NCBI GenBank assembly: GCA_959027945.1
Contig: CAUFRO010000014.1
Coordinates: forward strand, 1 to 49,344
Origin: an uncultured Collinsella sp.
Lineage (GTDB): Bacteria > Actinomycetota > Coriobacteriia > Coriobacteriales > Coriobacteriaceae
DNA length: 49,344 nucleotides
Reading direction: 5' to 3'
Positions 25,314 to 33,329 of this stretch are shown one piece after another. The position numbers were made by a program, and so were the translations under genes. Numbering within the stretch: the first letter of the stretch is position 1; each line of letters opens with the position of its first letter. The notes beneath the pieces are model-generated. The model was not told where the DNA came from. It ran no database searches and worked only from the letters and a program-made list of their open reading frames with translations.

Positions 25314-26063
25314 TTAGGAACGGGCGGCTCCGTCGACGGGGAGCACGGCGCCCGTGACATAGGATGACATGTCGCTCGCTAGGAAAACGAAGGCGTTGGC
25401 GACATCCTCGGGCTCGCCCATGCGACCCAGGGGAATGGTGGCGATGATGGGCTTAATAACCTCTTCGGGCAGGTTGGCGACCATATCGGTCTTGGTTACG
25501 CCAGGCGCGACGGCATTGACGCGAATACCCATGGGGGCGAGCTCGCGCGAGAGCGACTGGACCATGCCGTTGACGGCAAACTTGGACGTAGGATAGCCGA
25601 CGCCGGAGGGCTGGCCATACTTGGCGACCATTGAACTCGTGGTGGTGATGGTGCCGCCGTGGCCGGCCTCGGTCATGATCTTGGCGGCAGCCTGGTGACC
25701 ATTAAAGACGGCGACGACGTTAAGGTCCATGACCTTTGCAAACTCTTCTGCCGTGTAATCCAAAAGGGGCGAGCGCTGGGAGATGCCGGCGTTGTTGACG
25801 ACCGTGTCCAAGCCGCCCATATCGGCGGCAGCCTGGGTAAAGGCCTCGGTTACGGCTTCGAGCGAGGTGAGGTCGCAGGAGCGACCCCAGACCTTGGCCT
25901 CGGGATAGGCGGCTGTCAGCTTCTCAACGGCCGCGTCGGCAGTCTCCTGGCGCGAGCCAAAGACGGTGACGGCGGCGCCTTCCTCGATAAAACGGCAGGC
26001 GATGGCATAGCCGATACCGCGCGTGCCTCCGGTGATGATTGCTTTCTTGCCCTCGAGCAGCAT
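25314..26063 (-). CDS. SDR family oxidoreductase (FabG-like)
   Basis: This 249-residue protein has the classical short-chain dehydrogenase features: the NAD(P)-binding TGGTRGIG (11-18), NNAG after strand 4, a catalytic Ser in TTTSSMVAKYG, the YxxxK in GYPTSK, and the C-terminal ASDMSSYVTGAVLPVDG. It resembles 3-oxoacyl-ACP reductase FabG, but there are no other fatty-acid genes near it, so the substrate is open. ATG at 26063 has AGAGGAAG upstream. It ends at the bidirectional terminator. Confidence 0.9.
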   Translation of the reverse strand: MLLEGKKAIITGGTRGIGYAIACRFIEEGAAVTVFGSRQETADAAVEKLTAAYPEAKVWGRSCDLTSLEAVTEAFTQAAADMGGLDTVVNNAGISQRSPLLDYTAEEFAKVMDLNVVAVFNGHQAAAKIMTEAGHGGTITTTSSMVAKYGQPSGVGYPTSKFAVNGMVQSLSRELAPMGIRVNAVAPGVTKTDMVANLPEEVIKPIIATIPLGRMGEPEDVANAFVFLASDMSSYVTGAVLPVDGAARS

Positions 26064-26217
26064 ATCGCTTCCTCTCTTATGCGGATGGATACTTGCAGCA
26101 CAGCATAGTGGCGGCAAAAAACAGCTGACGCCGCATATCGGTAAACGGTATCCACGGTTGTTGACGAACGGTCAAGTTGTTCAAACGTTAGTCGACCACT
26201 TCGTGCAAAAGATGCAA

Positions 26218-26253
26218 CTAAAAGGGGCTCCCATCCAATCGGACGGGAGCCCC
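26218..26253 (-). terminator. Terminator for homoserine dehydrogenase
   Basis: On the minus strand, GGGGCTCCC (26253-26245) pairs with GGGAGCCCC (26232-26224) across a 12-base loop and is followed by TTTTAG. It lies 32 bases after the hom stop. Confidence 0.85.
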
Positions 26254-26284
26254 TCATGCGTTATTTGATTTGCCGAGAATCAGG

Positions 26285-27628
26285 CTAGTTGGCCATGACG
26301 CCTTCGGTCCATGCCTCGACGTCCTCGATGCGAAGGACGTTGGCGACCTCGGCCACGCAGTCGACGCTGGCAAGCTCGGCGGCGGCAGCCTGGACGTCCT
26401 TCTCGAGTGCGCGGTGCGTCAGGAAGATGACCGAGCAGGCATCGCTGACGCCCGACTTGCCGTCCTCGACCTGGTTGATGAGCGAGATCGAGATGTTGTG
26501 CTTGGCAAAGATGTCGACCGTCTCGGACAGGGCGCCCACGCGGTCGGCGACCTTCAGGCGCACATAGTACTTGGTCTGGAGCTCGTCCATGGGCTTAAAG
26601 GCGAGGTTGTGACCATAGGGCTCAATCTCGGGCAGCGGAGCCACGCCGCGGCTAATCTGCTCGGAGAGCGACAGGATATCGCCCACGACGGCGCTCGCGG
26701 TGGGGAAGGAGCCTGCGCCGGCACCGTAGAACATGGTCTCGCCCACGGCGTCACCCACCACGTAGACGGCGTTCATGGCGCCGTTGACCTTGGCGAGCAT
26801 ATGGTCTGCCGGGATGAGCGTGGGGTGCACACGAACGTCAACGCCGGCGTCGGTGTTGCGGGCGATGCCCAGCAGCTTGATGGTATAGCCGAGCTCGCGG
26901 GCCTGAGCGATGTCCTCGGCACCGATGGTGCGGATGCCCTGCTGATATACGTCGTCGGTGGTCACGCGGGTGCCAAAGCCGATGGAAGCGAGGATCGCCG
27001 TCTTGCTGGCGGCATCGAAGCCGTCGACGTCGGCGGACGGGTCGGCCTCGGCATAGCCCTTGGCCTGCGCGTCGGCAAGCACGTCGGCGTAATCGGCGCC
27101 CTCGGCGTCCATGCGCGACAGGATATAGTTGGTGGTGCCGTTGAGAATGCCTGCGATGGTCAGGATCTTGTTGCCCACCAGGTCGTGCTCGAGCGTGCTG
27201 ACAATGGGGATGCCACCGCCGCAGCTGGCCTCGCACTTAATCTGCACGCCGCACGCGCGTGCCTTCTCGGCGAGCGTCTCGACATGACGGCCCAACAGGG
27301 CCTTGTTGGCAGAGACGACGTGCTTGCCGTGCTCAAAGGCAGTGGTGAAGATCTCGGTTGCGGGATGCTCGCCACCGATCAGCTCGACGACGATGTCGAC
27401 GGCGGGGTCGGTGACGACGTCGTGCCAGTCACTCGTAAAGGCCTCGCGCTCAATGCCTGCCGCCTCGGCCTGCTCCCAGGCAAGCGCGCAGGCGCGGGTC
27501 AGCTTAAGGTCGATGCCGTAGGCTGCCAGGTACTCATCGTGGTGGCTCTTGATCAGACGGGCCACGCCGCCGCCGACGGTTCCCAGACCGATCAGACCGA
27601 CGTTCACGGTGCGCAGGGGTTCGCTCAT
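26285..27628 (-). CDS. hom: Homoserine dehydrogenase with C-terminal ACT domain
   Basis: The enzyme (447 residues) reduces aspartate semialdehyde to homoserine on the way to threonine, methionine and isoleucine. It has the Rossmann motif GLIGLGTVGGGV near the N terminus, the substrate-site segments CEASCGGGIPIV and DPSADVDGFDAASKTAILASI, and a C-terminal ACT domain (from YYVRLKVADRVGALSETV) that usually binds threonine for feedback control. ATG at 27628 has AAGGAG at ideal spacing. It is monocistronic here, with its own terminator. No thrB or thrC is adjacent. Confidence 0.95.
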   Translation of the reverse strand: MSEPLRTVNVGLIGLGTVGGGVARLIKSHHDEYLAAYGIDLKLTRACALAWEQAEAAGIEREAFTSDWHDVVTDPAVDIVVELIGGEHPATEIFTTAFEHGKHVVSANKALLGRHVETLAEKARACGVQIKCEASCGGGIPIVSTLEHDLVGNKILTIAGILNGTTNYILSRMDAEGADYADVLADAQAKGYAEADPSADVDGFDAASKTAILASIGFGTRVTTDDVYQQGIRTIGAEDIAQARELGYTIKLLGIARNTDAGVDVRVHPTLIPADHMLAKVNGAMNAVYVVGDAVGETMFYGAGAGSFPTASAVVGDILSLSEQISRGVAPLPEIEPYGHNLAFKPMDELQTKYYVRLKVADRVGALSETVDIFAKHNISISLINQVEDGKSGVSDACSVIFLTHRALEKDVQAAAAELASVDCVAEVANVLRIEDVEAWTEGVMAN

Positions 27629-27825
27629 AGATAGCTCCTTCGTGCATCTTATAGATGGATTAACCACTTAAAGGTTGAGTGCATTCTAGCGTGAACAGAG
27701 GGCGCGTGCTCGCCAGGCAACAGGAGTCGCACAAAACGGCACCCCCGAAACGCTGCGGAAACATTGGAAACACGCTCGCTACAAACGAGCTTCCGTAACA
27801 AACTGTCAACGTTTGCGCCATAAGG

Positions 27826-27940
27826 TTTGCCCTGTGCGACTGGGGCATGCAGGCGCTCGTCGGCGTGGAATGACGAGGGCCAGGTCGAAAAGCCCGCTAC
27901 GGCTTATGTGATCCTGGACGGCAAGTACATCGCCGCCTAA
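27826..27940 (+). pseudogene. Deletion relic of a second LivK-like binding protein gene
   Basis: The bases 27826-27864 encode FALCDWGMQALVG, matching LLDWGMQALVG of the intact livK downstream (28540-28563). After one extra base, 27866-27940 encodes WNDEGQVEKPATAYVILDG and the end KYIAA plus TAA, matching the C terminus of livK (WNDKGQVQKEPTAYVITDG). About 760 bases of the middle are missing and the two pieces are in different frames. This is what remains of a former livK paralogue sitting in tandem before the present operon. Confidence 0.85.
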
Positions 27941-28209
27941 GTGCATATAACGAGACCGGTGGGGCCGTTTTATGCAGGGCAAGGACGCTTGTAACAGAAC
28001 AGAAACATTACTTTCACATAATAAAGTGGCTAAACTGCATAAACCGATAGAAATACGCATAAATATGGATAAATGGACAAAGCAAAAGAAAAGTTGAAAT
28101 AATCGCCACTTTTCTCAACTAAAGCGTCTACTATTTTGCGAACGCCGAACACGGCGAAGGATGGCCTGTCGGGCAACCGAAACCCGACGAGATTTGAGAG
28201 GAGAGCCGC
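27941..28209 (+). promoter_or_regulatory. AT-rich upstream and leader region of the liv operon
   Basis: This stretch is clearly richer in A and T than the genes around it (notably 28000-28135). A TACTAT at 28129-28134 could be a -10 box, but no good -35 box stands at normal distance. Two small GC hairpins follow (CGCCG/CGGCG at about 28142-28155 and GTCGGG/CCCGAC at about 28168-28188) before the ribosome binding site GAGAGGAGA. I recognise no riboswitch. Confidence 0.35.
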
Positions 28210-29397
28210 ATGTCGAGCCTCACCGGTAAGTCATTGAACCCTGTTATGAATCGCAGGAGCGTTATCGCGAGCGCAGCAGGTCTGGGGGCGATGTCCATTC
28301 TAGCTGGCTGCTCCTCCAACGGCGGCGACAGCGGTTCCGCTTCGAGCGACGCTTCGTTTAAGATCGGCACCATCGGCCCGCTGACCGGCGCCAACGCGTC
28401 CTACGGCAAGTCCGTTACCCAGGGTGTCGAGCTCGGCTGCAAGGATTTCTCGACCAAGGAGCTGCCGCTTGCCAGCAAGGCCGAGGATGACCAGGCCGAT
28501 GGCGAGAAGGCCGTCAACGCCTTCAACACCCTGCTCGACTGGGGCATGCAGGCCCTCGTCGGTCCGACCACCACGGGTGCGTCGGTTGCCGTTGCCGCAG
28601 AGTGTGGTAACGACCCCAAGACGTTCATGATCACCCCGTCCGCGTCCTCCGAGGACGTCACCGACGGCAAGGATTGCGTCTTCCAGGTTTGCTTCACCGA
28701 CCCCAACCAGGGTGTCAACGCTGCCAAGTTCCTGGCGCAGAAGTATGCGGACGAGAAGTTCGTGCTGTTCTATAACTCCGGCGACGCCTATTCTTCGGGC
28801 ATCGCAGATTCCTTTAAGGCCCAGGCCGCTGAGTCCAAGCTCGAGATTGTCGACGAGGAGACCTTTAAGGACGACTCCGCCACGAGCTTTACCAACCAGC
28901 TGACCAAGGCCAAGCAGGCCGGCGCCACCATGATCTTTGCGCCGATCTACTACACGCCGGCGTCCGTTTTGCTCAAGAACGCCAAGGACATGGGCTACGA
29001 CGTCAAGATGATGGGCTGCGACGGCATGGACGGCATCCTGGGCGTTGAGGGCTTCGACACCTCTCTGGCCGAGGGTCTGCTGCTCATGACCCCGTTCTCC
29101 GCCGATGACGAGAAGAACGCCGACTTCGTCAATGCCTATAAGGATAAGTACGGCGATACCCCCGACCAGTTTGCCGCCGACGCCTACGACGGCGTGCACG
29201 CGGTGGCCGAGGCCGTCAAGGAGGCCGGTCTTGGTGTCGACGCCGACCCGACCGAGGTCGCCGAGAAGCTGTCCAAGGCTATGCTCAAGATTACCGTTGA
29301 CGGTCTGACCGGCAAGCTCACCTGGAACGATAAGGGCCAGGTCCAGAAGGAGCCCACGGCGTACGTCATCACCGACGGCAAGTACGTACAGGCCTAA
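28210..29397 (+). CDS. livK: Branched-chain amino acid ABC transporter, substrate-binding lipoprotein
   Basis: This 395-residue protein is the extracellular receptor of the LIV transporter. The N terminus has a twin arginine (N-RR-S at 14-17), a hydrophobic core and the lipobox ILAGC with lipidated C34, so it may be a Tat-exported lipoprotein. The mature part opens with FKIGTIGPLTGANASYGKSV, typical of the LivJ/LivK family of periplasmic-binding folds. GAGAGGAG lies before the ATG. It is the first gene of livKHMGF. The 140-base gap to livH, larger than the other gaps in the operon, may hold a processing or partial stop site that raises receptor expression. A relic of a paralogue lies 270 bases upstream. 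Confidence 0.93.
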   Translation: MSSLTGKSLNPVMNRRSVIASAAGLGAMSILAGCSSNGGDSGSASSDASFKIGTIGPLTGANASYGKSVTQGVELGCKDFSTKELPLASKAEDDQADGEKAVNAFNTLLDWGMQALVGPTTTGASVAVAAECGNDPKTFMITPSASSEDVTDGKDCVFQVCFTDPNQGVNAAKFLAQKYADEKFVLFYNSGDAYSSGIADSFKAQAAESKLEIVDEETFKDDSATSFTNQLTKAKQAGATMIFAPIYYTPASVLLKNAKDMGYDVKMMGCDGMDGILGVEGFDTSLAEGLLLMTPFSADDEKNADFVNAYKDKYGDTPDQFAADAYDGVHAVAEAVKEAGLGVDADPTEVAEKLSKAMLKITVDGLTGKLTWNDKGQVQKEPTAYVITDGKYVQA

Positions 29398-29536
29398 TAG
29401 GCCGCCTTACATAGAGCGGTTTTGATCCCAAGCAGGGGAGGTTTTGGCCTTCCCTGCTTGCTTGGTATCTAGGGACGATGTAACGTCCCTGTTTCATACA
29501 TTAACTGGAAACCTATTCGAAAGGGGGATGTGGAAC

Positions 29537-30418
29537 ATGACGGTCTTTATCCAATACCTGGTCAACGGCCTGTCCATGGGCAGCGTCTACGCCATCATCG
29601 CGTTGGGCTACACCATGGTCTACGGTATCGCCAAGATGCTGAACTTCGCTCACGGCGACGTTATCATGGTCGGTGCCTATGTCTCGTTCTGCGCCACGTC
29701 GTATCTCGGCCTCCCGGGCTGGGCATCTGTAGTTCTCTCTTGTGTGGTCTGTACCGTTCTCGGTGTTCTCATCGAGGGTCTGGCATACAAGCCACTGCGC
29801 CAGGCGGGCCCGCTGGCCGTTCTGATCACGGCTATCGGCGTGTCTTACTTCCTGCAGAACGCCGCGCAGCTTCTGTGGGGCGCCACGCCCAAGAACTTCA
29901 CTTCGCTCGTCACCTTCCAGGTGCCGGAGTTCTTGGCCAAGTTCAACGTAAGCGCCGTCTCGCTCGTCACCATCGTCGCCTGCCTGGTTATCATGGCCGG
30001 CCTGATGTTCTTTACAGGCAAGACCAAGATGGGCAAAGCTATGCGCGCCGTGTCCGAGGACAAGGCTGCCGCTCAGCTCATGGGCATCAACGTCAACCGC
30101 ACCATCTCGATGACGTTTGCCATCGGCTCTGCCCTTGCCGCCATCGCCGGCGTGCTCCTGTGCTCCTACTCGCCGGTGCTGCAGCCTACGACGGGTGCCA
30201 TGCCTGGCATCAAGGCCTTCGACGCCGCCGTCTTCGGTGGCATCGGCTCCATCCCCGGCGCCTTTGTCGGTGGCATTCTCATCGGCATCATCGAGGCGAT
30301 GGCGCAGGCCTACATTTCCACGAGTCTTGCCAACTCCATCGTCTTTGGTGTTCTGATCATCGTCCTGCTCGTCAAGCCTGCCGGCCTCTTGGGCAAGTAC
30401 GTCCCCGAGAAGGTGTAG
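29537..30418 (+). CDS. livH: Branched-chain amino acid ABC transporter permease LivH
   Basis: The 293-residue membrane protein shows the LivH pattern: NGLSMGSVYAIIALGYTMVYG, the MLNFAHGDVIMVGAY motif and, near the C terminus, KAFDAAVFGGIGSIPGAFVGG, the region that contacts the ATPases. ATG at 29537 is chosen because AAGGGGG then has ten bases of spacing; ATG at 29528 touches that site directly. livM starts nine bases after the stop. Confidence 0.93.
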   Translation: MTVFIQYLVNGLSMGSVYAIIALGYTMVYGIAKMLNFAHGDVIMVGAYVSFCATSYLGLPGWASVVLSCVVCTVLGVLIEGLAYKPLRQAGPLAVLITAIGVSYFLQNAAQLLWGATPKNFTSLVTFQVPEFLAKFNVSAVSLVTIVACLVIMAGLMFFTGKTKMGKAMRAVSEDKAAAQLMGINVNRTISMTFAIGSALAAIAGVLLCSYSPVLQPTTGAMPGIKAFDAAVFGGIGSIPGAFVGGILIGIIEAMAQAYISTSLANSIVFGVLIIVLLVKPAGLLGKYVPEKV

Positions 30419-30427
30419 GTGAGCGGT

Positions 30428-31507
30428 ATGAAGTTTCTTAAAGACAAGCAGACGCGTCACGATTTTGTCACGTACGCAATGTGCATCGTGGCCTTCGCCA
30501 TCGTGTTCTTTATGCAGTCCAACCATATGATCCCGCGCATGATCGCCGGTCAGTTGGTTCCCATTACGGCCTATATTGTCATGGCCATTTCCCTCAACCT
30601 CGTCGTCGGCATCGCGGGCGACCTGTCGCTGGGCCATGCGGGCTTTATGAGCGTCGGCGCCTATACGGGAATCGTTACCGCCGTCGCGCTGGAGAGCGCC
30701 GTTCCCTCCGATCCGGTGCGCCTTGTCATCAGCATCGTGGTCGGTGCTATCGCCGCTGCCGTCTTGGGCTTCTTGATCGGTATCCCGGTCCTGCGCCTGA
30801 GCGGCGACTATCTGGCCATCGTGACCCTGGCTTTTGGCGAGATCATCAAAGAGATCGTCACTTGCCTTATCGTGGGTGTCGACTCGCGCGGCCTGCACGT
30901 GATCTTTAACATCACGGGCAACTCTACGATCGACGACCTGCACCTGCTCGAGGACGGCACCGCCATCATCAAGGGCGCCCAGGGCGCCTCGGGCGTGTCG
31001 ACGTACTCGACCTTCCTCGCCGGTGCCATCCTGGTCATGGTCGCACTCGTGATTGTGCTCAACCTGGTTCGCAGCCGTACCGGCCGTGCCATTATGGCCG
31101 TGCGCGATAACAAGATTGCAGCCGAGTCCGTAGGCATCTCCGTCACCGAGTACCGCATGATCGCCTTCGTGGTTTCCGCTGCCCTCGCCGGTGCTGCCGG
31201 AGCTCTCTTCGGCGGTAACTTCTCGCAGCTCTCCGCCACCAAGTTCGACTTCAACACGTCCATTCTCATCCTGGTGTTCGTGGTCCTGGGCGGTCTGGGC
31301 AATATGCGCGGCTCCGTCATCGCGGCGGCGCTGCTCACGGTGCTTCCCGAGCTGCTCCGTCAGTTCTCGGACTACCGCATGCTCATCTACGCCATCGTGC
31401 TGATCCTGGTCATGATTTTTACCAACAACCCGCAGCTCAAGGCGTTCTTCGGTCGCGTCAAGGACCGCTTTGCTTCCAAGAAGGAGGTGGCAGCCGATGC
31501 CCAGTAA
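30428..31507 (+). CDS. livM: Branched-chain amino acid ABC transporter permease LivM
   Basis: The 359-residue membrane protein has the LivM features NLVVGIAGDLSLGHAGFMSVG, LRLSGDYLAIVTLAFGEI, and the coupling-helix segment RAIMAVRDNKIAAESVGI. ATG at 30428 is preferred to GTG at 30419 because GGTGAG then lies at proper distance. It overlaps livG by 11 bases. Confidence 0.93.
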   Translation: MKFLKDKQTRHDFVTYAMCIVAFAIVFFMQSNHMIPRMIAGQLVPITAYIVMAISLNLVVGIAGDLSLGHAGFMSVGAYTGIVTAVALESAVPSDPVRLVISIVVGAIAAAVLGFLIGIPVLRLSGDYLAIVTLAFGEIIKEIVTCLIVGVDSRGLHVIFNITGNSTIDDLHLLEDGTAIIKGAQGASGVSTYSTFLAGAILVMVALVIVLNLVRSRTGRAIMAVRDNKIAAESVGISVTEYRMIAFVVSAALAGAAGALFGGNFSQLSATKFDFNTSILILVFVVLGGLGNMRGSVIAAALLTVLPELLRQFSDYRMLIYAIVLILVMIFTNNPQLKAFFGRVKDRFASKKEVAADAQ

Positions 31508-32357
31508 ATTTGAGTTCAAGAAGGGCAAGATGGTCCCGTATCCTTCTGGCGCCATCGTTCCCGACCGCGACCTGGGCGAGCGCCCTGCACTCGAGTGCAT
31601 CCACCTGGGCATTGAATTCGGCGGCCTTAAGGCAGTCGACGACTTTAGCCTGACCATCGGCAAGACCGAGATCGCCGGTCTCATCGGCCCCAACGGGGCC
31701 GGTAAGACCACGGTCTTCAACCTGCTCACCAAGGTGTACCAGCCCACGCACGGCACCATCCTGCTCGACGGCGAGGACACCTCGGGCAAGTCGGTCTACC
31801 AGGTCAACCGCATGGGTATTGCCCGTACCTTCCAGAACATTCGCCTGTTCAACACCATGACGGTGGAGGATAACGTTAAGGTCGGCCTGCATAACCAGGA
31901 GCGTTACTCCGGCTTTGAGGGCGTGCTGCGCCTGCCGACGTATTGGAAGCACGAGAAGGCTGCTCACGAGCGCGCCATGGAGCTGCTGTCCATCTTTGAT
32001 ATGGAGCATCTGGCAAACGAGCAGGCCGGATCGCTGCCTTACGGCGCTCAGCGTCGTCTGGAGATCGTCCGCGCGCTTGCCACCAACCCCAAACTGCTGC
32101 TGCTCGACGAGCCTGCCGCCGGCATGAACCCGTCCGAGACTGCGGAGCTCATGGAGAACATCGTCAAGATTCGCGACACCTTCGGCATTGCCATCATGCT
32201 TATCGAGCACGACATGTCGCTCGTCATGAATATTTGCGAGGGTATCTGCGTGCTCAACTTTGGTAAGGTCATCGCCAAGGGCACGGCCGAGGAAATCCAG
32301 AACAACGACGCCGTTATCGAGGCATATCTGGGCAAGCAGGATAAGGGGGAGAACTAA
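31497..32357 (+). CDS. livG: Branched-chain amino acid ABC transporter ATPase LivG
   Basis: The ATPase (286 residues) has Walker A GPNGAGKT (64-71), a signature region LPYGAQRRLEI in place of LSxGQ, Walker B LLLLDEPAAGMNP and the H-loop in IEHDMSLVM. A 30-residue N-terminal extension (KFEFKKGKMVPYPSG) precedes the usual start of the domain. ATG at 31497 follows AGGAGG and lies within the end of livM. livF follows with no gap. Confidence 0.93.
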   Translation: MPSKFEFKKGKMVPYPSGAIVPDRDLGERPALECIHLGIEFGGLKAVDDFSLTIGKTEIAGLIGPNGAGKTTVFNLLTKVYQPTHGTILLDGEDTSGKSVYQVNRMGIARTFQNIRLFNTMTVEDNVKVGLHNQERYSGFEGVLRLPTYWKHEKAAHERAMELLSIFDMEHLANEQAGSLPYGAQRRLEIVRALATNPKLLLLDEPAAGMNPSETAELMENIVKIRDTFGIAIMLIEHDMSLVMNICEGICVLNFGKVIAKGTAEEIQNNDAVIEAYLGKQDKGEN

Positions 32358-33071
32358 ATGGCAGAGCCGATGCTTTCCGTCTACAACATCAACGTCTGGT
32401 ACGGCGCCATCCACGCCATCAAGGACATCTCCTTTAACGTCAACGAGGGCGAGATCGTTGCTCTGATCGGTGCGAACGGTGCTGGTAAGTCCACAACGCT
32501 CAAGACCGTCTCGGGCCTGCTGCGCTCCAAGACCGGCTCCATCAAGTTTATGGGCGAAGACATTACCCATACGCCGGCTGACAAGCTGGTGGGCAAGGGC
32601 CTGGCCCAGGTGCCCGAGGGCCGTCGCGCCTTTCTGCAGATGACGGTCGAGGAGAACCTGGAGATGGGCGCCTATACACAGCCCAAGTCCACGGTGGCTC
32701 CGGGCCTGGAGCGCGTCTACGAGCAGTTCCCGCGCCTTAAGGAGCGTCGTCGCCAGGTCGCCGGCACCCTTTCGGGCGGCGAGCAGCAGATGCTCGTTAT
32801 GGGTCGCGCCCTTATGAGTAACCCCAAGCTGCTCATGCTCGACGAGCCTTCCATGGGCTTGGCGCCGATTCTGATTGAGCAGATCTTCCAGATTGTCGAG
32901 GACCTGCACAAGGCCGGCACCACGGTGCTTCTGGTCGAGCAAAACGCACAGATGGCGCTCTCGATCGCTACGCGCGGTTACGTGCTCGAGACCGGCAAGA
33001 TCACCATGACCGGCACGGGCCAAGAACTCCTGCACGACGACAACGTCCGCAAAGCGTATCTTGGTGGTTAA
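32358..33071 (+). CDS. livF: Branched-chain amino acid ABC transporter ATPase LivF
   Basis: The 237-residue ATPase has Walker A GANGAGKST (38-46), LSGGEQQML signature, Walker B LLMLDEPSMGLAP and H-loop region VEQNAQMAL (His replaced by the Asn-Ala form usual in LivF). It is the last gene of the operon and is followed by a strong terminator 11 bases downstream. Confidence 0.94.
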   Translation: MAEPMLSVYNINVWYGAIHAIKDISFNVNEGEIVALIGANGAGKSTTLKTVSGLLRSKTGSIKFMGEDITHTPADKLVGKGLAQVPEGRRAFLQMTVEENLEMGAYTQPKSTVAPGLERVYEQFPRLKERRRQVAGTLSGGEQQMLVMGRALMSNPKLLMLDEPSMGLAPILIEQIFQIVEDLHKAGTTVLLVEQNAQMALSIATRGYVLETGKITMTGTGQELLHDDNVRKAYLGG

Positions 33072-33081
33072 TCCATTCAAC

Positions 33082-33118
33082 AAAGGGGCGCTGACTATCT
33101 CGGTCAGCGCCCCTTTTT
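33082..33118 (+). terminator. livKHMGF operon terminator
   Basis: A 14-base stem (AAAGGGGCGCTGAC at 33082-33095 with its complement at 33103-33116) and 7-base loop end in a T-run (33114-33118). Confidence 0.93.
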
Positions 33119-33119
33119 A

Positions 33120-33213
33120 AGTTGCGGTGAAATAGGGACTAATTGGGGGTTCCAGACGCCAAAACAGTCCCTATTCCACCGCAACTTCATGGGAGCGTGC
33201 GACAATGCCCGTC
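33120..33213. repeat. 94-base palindromic element, copy A
   Basis: A 21-base arm (33120-33140, starting AGTTGCGGTGAAATAGGGAC) pairs with 33166-33186 with one mismatch across a 25-base loop containing TCCAGACGCCAAAAC. A 27-base tail ending ACAATGCCCGTC completes the unit. A second copy of the same length lies at 35050-35143, differing at 10 positions by my count. It begins two bases after the liv terminator. Confidence 0.88.
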
Positions 33214-33260
33214 CCAAATTAGCAACCCTAAGAACGTCTCCAACGGCTACTCTTTGCCTC

Positions 33261-33298
33261 AAAATAGGCCCCGTTCTGGAGTGTTTCGGAACGGGGCC
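33261..33298 (-). terminator. Terminator for the zinc-ribbon membrane protein gene
   Basis: On the minus strand, GGCCCCGTTC (33298-33289) pairs with GAACGGGGCC (33276-33267) across a 12-base loop and is followed by TATTTTG. It lies 31 bases after the stop. Confidence 0.85.
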
Positions 33299-33329
33299 TT
33301 GGTGGCTGGGGGCTATTGGGTTTTGTTCG

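Noticed and set aside
28094..28134. TTGAAA and TACTAT as a paired livK promoter
   Set aside because: The two boxes are 29 bases apart, too far for a normal pair.
29513..31789. 758-codon frame opposite livH and livM
   Set aside because: It is antisense to well-supported membrane proteins and its repeated Asp/His/Gly content is a by-product of their codon bias.
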